This document shows, piece by piece, positions 62,827 to 64,000 of a stretch of DNA of 64,000 nt. The position numbers and the translations under genes are program-made. Below the pieces are notes generated by a model that saw nothing but the letters and a program-made list of their open reading frames with translations, did no database searches and was not told the DNA's origin. The DNA is from Microcystis aeruginosa NIES-4325 (GTDB lineage Bacteria > Cyanobacteriota > Cyanobacteriia > Cyanobacteriales > Microcystaceae), in contig NZ_BJKP01000020.1 of NCBI RefSeq assembly GCF_008974145.1, positions 1 through 64,000 of the forward strand, written 5' to 3'. Within the stretch, counting starts at the first letter, position 1; every line of letters starts with the position of its first letter.

Positions 62827-63344
62827 AGTGATAATTCTTGCAGAGCTTTAGTGCTGTGAAAAGTTCCCCCGTGGTCTGCTTTTATCGAAAAAATCGAGTC
62901 TAAAACCTCGCCTTAAGACGAAAAGTTTTTGGAGCGGGGCATAAATCCCCATTACAAAACTAATGGCGGCTTGATAAACGCCCTCTGAACGGTTAAGATG
63001 ATATCTGATTCGGAGGGAAAAATATGTCAACGCCCTATGATAAATGTTTTGACCACATTACTGATCGTCCAAAGAAATTCTGTTCGCCAGCAATGGTTAC
63101 AGATGGTTGACGGAGGTTTATCTGTTGCCGATGTTAGGATGCTACTATTAGCGACGCTTAAGCGAAAACCAACCACACTAATGTCGTCAATAATGTTGGG
63201 TTTCTAACTGGGATTGGTGCGTTACGCTAACGAAGAGCGCACCCTACACGCTACACTACACGCTACACTCAAGATTAAGAAGGAAACCGAGCAAAAAGTA
63301 ATGAGAGGGTTGTTTTAAGTTTGTATTTGTGCTACTTTGAAAAT
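62827..63344. other. Intergenic region with repeat remnants
   Basis: No intact gene. A short frame at 63024 (MSTPYDKCFDHITDRPKKF) has a GGAGGG ribosome-site-like sequence but stops after 28 codons and may be a degraded gene start. Near 63150-63275 are AACCCAAC-type and GGTGCGTTACGCTAACG...GCGCACCCTAC inverted blocks, followed by a tandem ACACGCTACACT repeat. Otherwise featureless. Confidence 0.6.
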
Positions 63345-63581
63345 ATGAAAGCAACGATCCGAAATGTCAAAATTAGCGAGATCCCCACAGTGATCGAGCA
63401 GTTGGGCTTGTCCGCTCATGCGTGTGTCGATTTCACAATCGAGAATCATGAGATGACGGGGAACGAACAGGACGAAACCACCCAAGCCTTGATGGAAGTG
63501 GTGAATGAAATTCGTGCTTATGCCAAGAATCAGGGATTGACTGATGAGAAGTTGGAAGAGCTTTTAGTAGATGAATCGTGA
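63345..63581 (+). CDS. Antitoxin of a PIN-type pair
   Basis: 78 residues from ATG 63345; upstream start 63321 adds eight. MKATIRNVKISEIPTVIEQLG followed by a strongly acidic helix (NEQDETTQALMEVVNEIRAYAKNQGLTDEKLEELL). Its stop overlaps the toxin start by 11 bases. The acidic charge matches a partner for the basic PIN toxin. No named family is certain. Confidence 0.8.
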   Translation: MKATIRNVKISEIPTVIEQLGLSAHACVDFTIENHEMTGNEQDETTQALMEVVNEIRAYAKNQGLTDEKLEELLVDES

Positions 63582-63987
63582 ACCAATAGTTATCGATACG
63601 AACGTCTTTATAAGCTTCGCCTTAAGCAGTACGACAACACCAGCTTTGGCTGTAGAATACGCAATTAATAACTTTATTATTCTGCAAAGTCCCGCAACCA
63701 TAGGCGAGTTGGTCACAAAACTTCTTCTCCCAAAGTTCGAGAGGTACATTACACTGGAGCAGCGCCGACAACTGCTAGTAAGAATTTTGGAAATTTCGCT
63801 GCTGATTAGACCTACTTACCACACTGAAATTTGCCGAGATCGAGACGATAATAAATTCCTAAATCTGGCAACCAGTGGGGAAGCACGCTATCTCATTACT
63901 GGTGACAATGATTTGCTTATACTGCAACGCTATGAGAAAACAGAGATCGTTACACCAAGGGAATTTTTAAAAATTGTTCGGCGGTGA
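63571..63987 (+). CDS. PIN-domain toxin (COG1569-type)
   Basis: 138 residues: REPIVIDTNVFISFALS with the first catalytic Asp, SPATIGELVTKLLLPKFERY with the Glu, CRDRDDNKFLNLATSGEARYLITGDNDLL with the remaining acidic residues, and VTPREFL at the end. This is the layout of the 'putative toxin-antitoxin system toxin component, PIN family' group, probably an RNase. The active site is complete, unlike the broken PIN gene at 3324. Confidence 0.9.
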   Translation: MNREPIVIDTNVFISFALSSTTTPALAVEYAINNFIILQSPATIGELVTKLLLPKFERYITLEQRRQLLVRILEISLLIRPTYHTEICRDRDDNKFLNLATSGEARYLITGDNDLLILQRYEKTEIVTPREFLKIVRR

Positions 63988-64000
63988 AGTACAAAAAATC

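Noticed and set aside
62848-63030. 60-codon minus-strand frame after the HTH-GrpE gene
   Set aside because: No family resemblance; lies in repeat-remnant intergenic DNA.

Overview
The window is almost certainly from a unicellular, non-heterocystous cyanobacterium, most likely Microcystis or a close relative (inference). Support seen in the sequence: crtQ, ycf35, a kinase-GUN4 fusion, an NTRC-type thioredoxin reductase, an ArgZ/AgrE-type arginine-degrading enzyme, a PatD-like protein, abundant HIP1 octamers (GCGATCGC, e.g. 7855-7862), heptameric tandem repeats, many toxin-antitoxin (TA) loci and a one-piece tmRNA with the tag ANNIVPFARKAAPVAA. No rRNA or tRNA gene and no transposase was recognised.

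Layout. 0.1-2.8 kb: a large gene with a YegI-like kinase domain followed by two near-identical formylglycine-generating-enzyme/C-type-lectin-fold domains. Each domain ends in a segment with the hallmarks of a diversity-generating retroelement (DGR) variable region. No reverse transcriptase or template repeat lies in the window. 2.8-4.7 kb: decayed TA modules and dispersed repeats. 4.8-10.2 kb: ureAB (no ureC), mtnP, a group 2 sigma factor, a LON-substrate-binding-domain protein and NTRC. 10.2-15.2 kb: HAD hydrolase, a serine-hydrolase-like protein next to a GmrSD-like (DUF262/DUF1524) putative defence protein, and a Uma2 gene with an internal stop. 15.2-33.7 kb: mostly housekeeping and cell-envelope genes (ABC ATPases, D,D-carboxypeptidase, M48 protease, glycosyltransferases, rsh, WecA/TagO-like transferase, leuC, GT39-like membrane protein, crtQ). 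33.7-39.2 kb: an accessory patch with dispersed repeats, a DUF29 gene between 39-bp direct repeats, a one-polypeptide Type IIG-like restriction-modification enzyme, and a small gene lying between two copies of the tail of the neighbouring sufA-like gene. 39.2-52.4 kb: core genes, including a DUF2997-ycf35-ferredoxin cluster, a convergent TrkA/Na+:H+ antiporter pair with overlapping 3' ends, ssrA, rsmH and ilvA. 52.4-55.7 kb: an apparently orphan m5C methyltransferase beside a cluster of TA genes with a local duplication. 55.7-64 kb: kinase-GUN4 membrane protein, argZ/agrE, SWIM-domain protein, sulfiredoxin plus HTH-GrpE-like gene, and an apparently intact PIN-type TA pair at the right edge.

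The most unusual signal is the first gene. Two paralogous domains in one polypeptide are nearly identical in DNA sequence except in their terminal ~100 bases. There they differ mostly at codons that look like randomised AAC/AAY codons, leaving a constant 3' flank. This is the pattern of adenine-specific mutagenic retrohoming, acting on a putative signalling kinase with two variable binding modules. If real, the retroelement must act in trans or has been lost.
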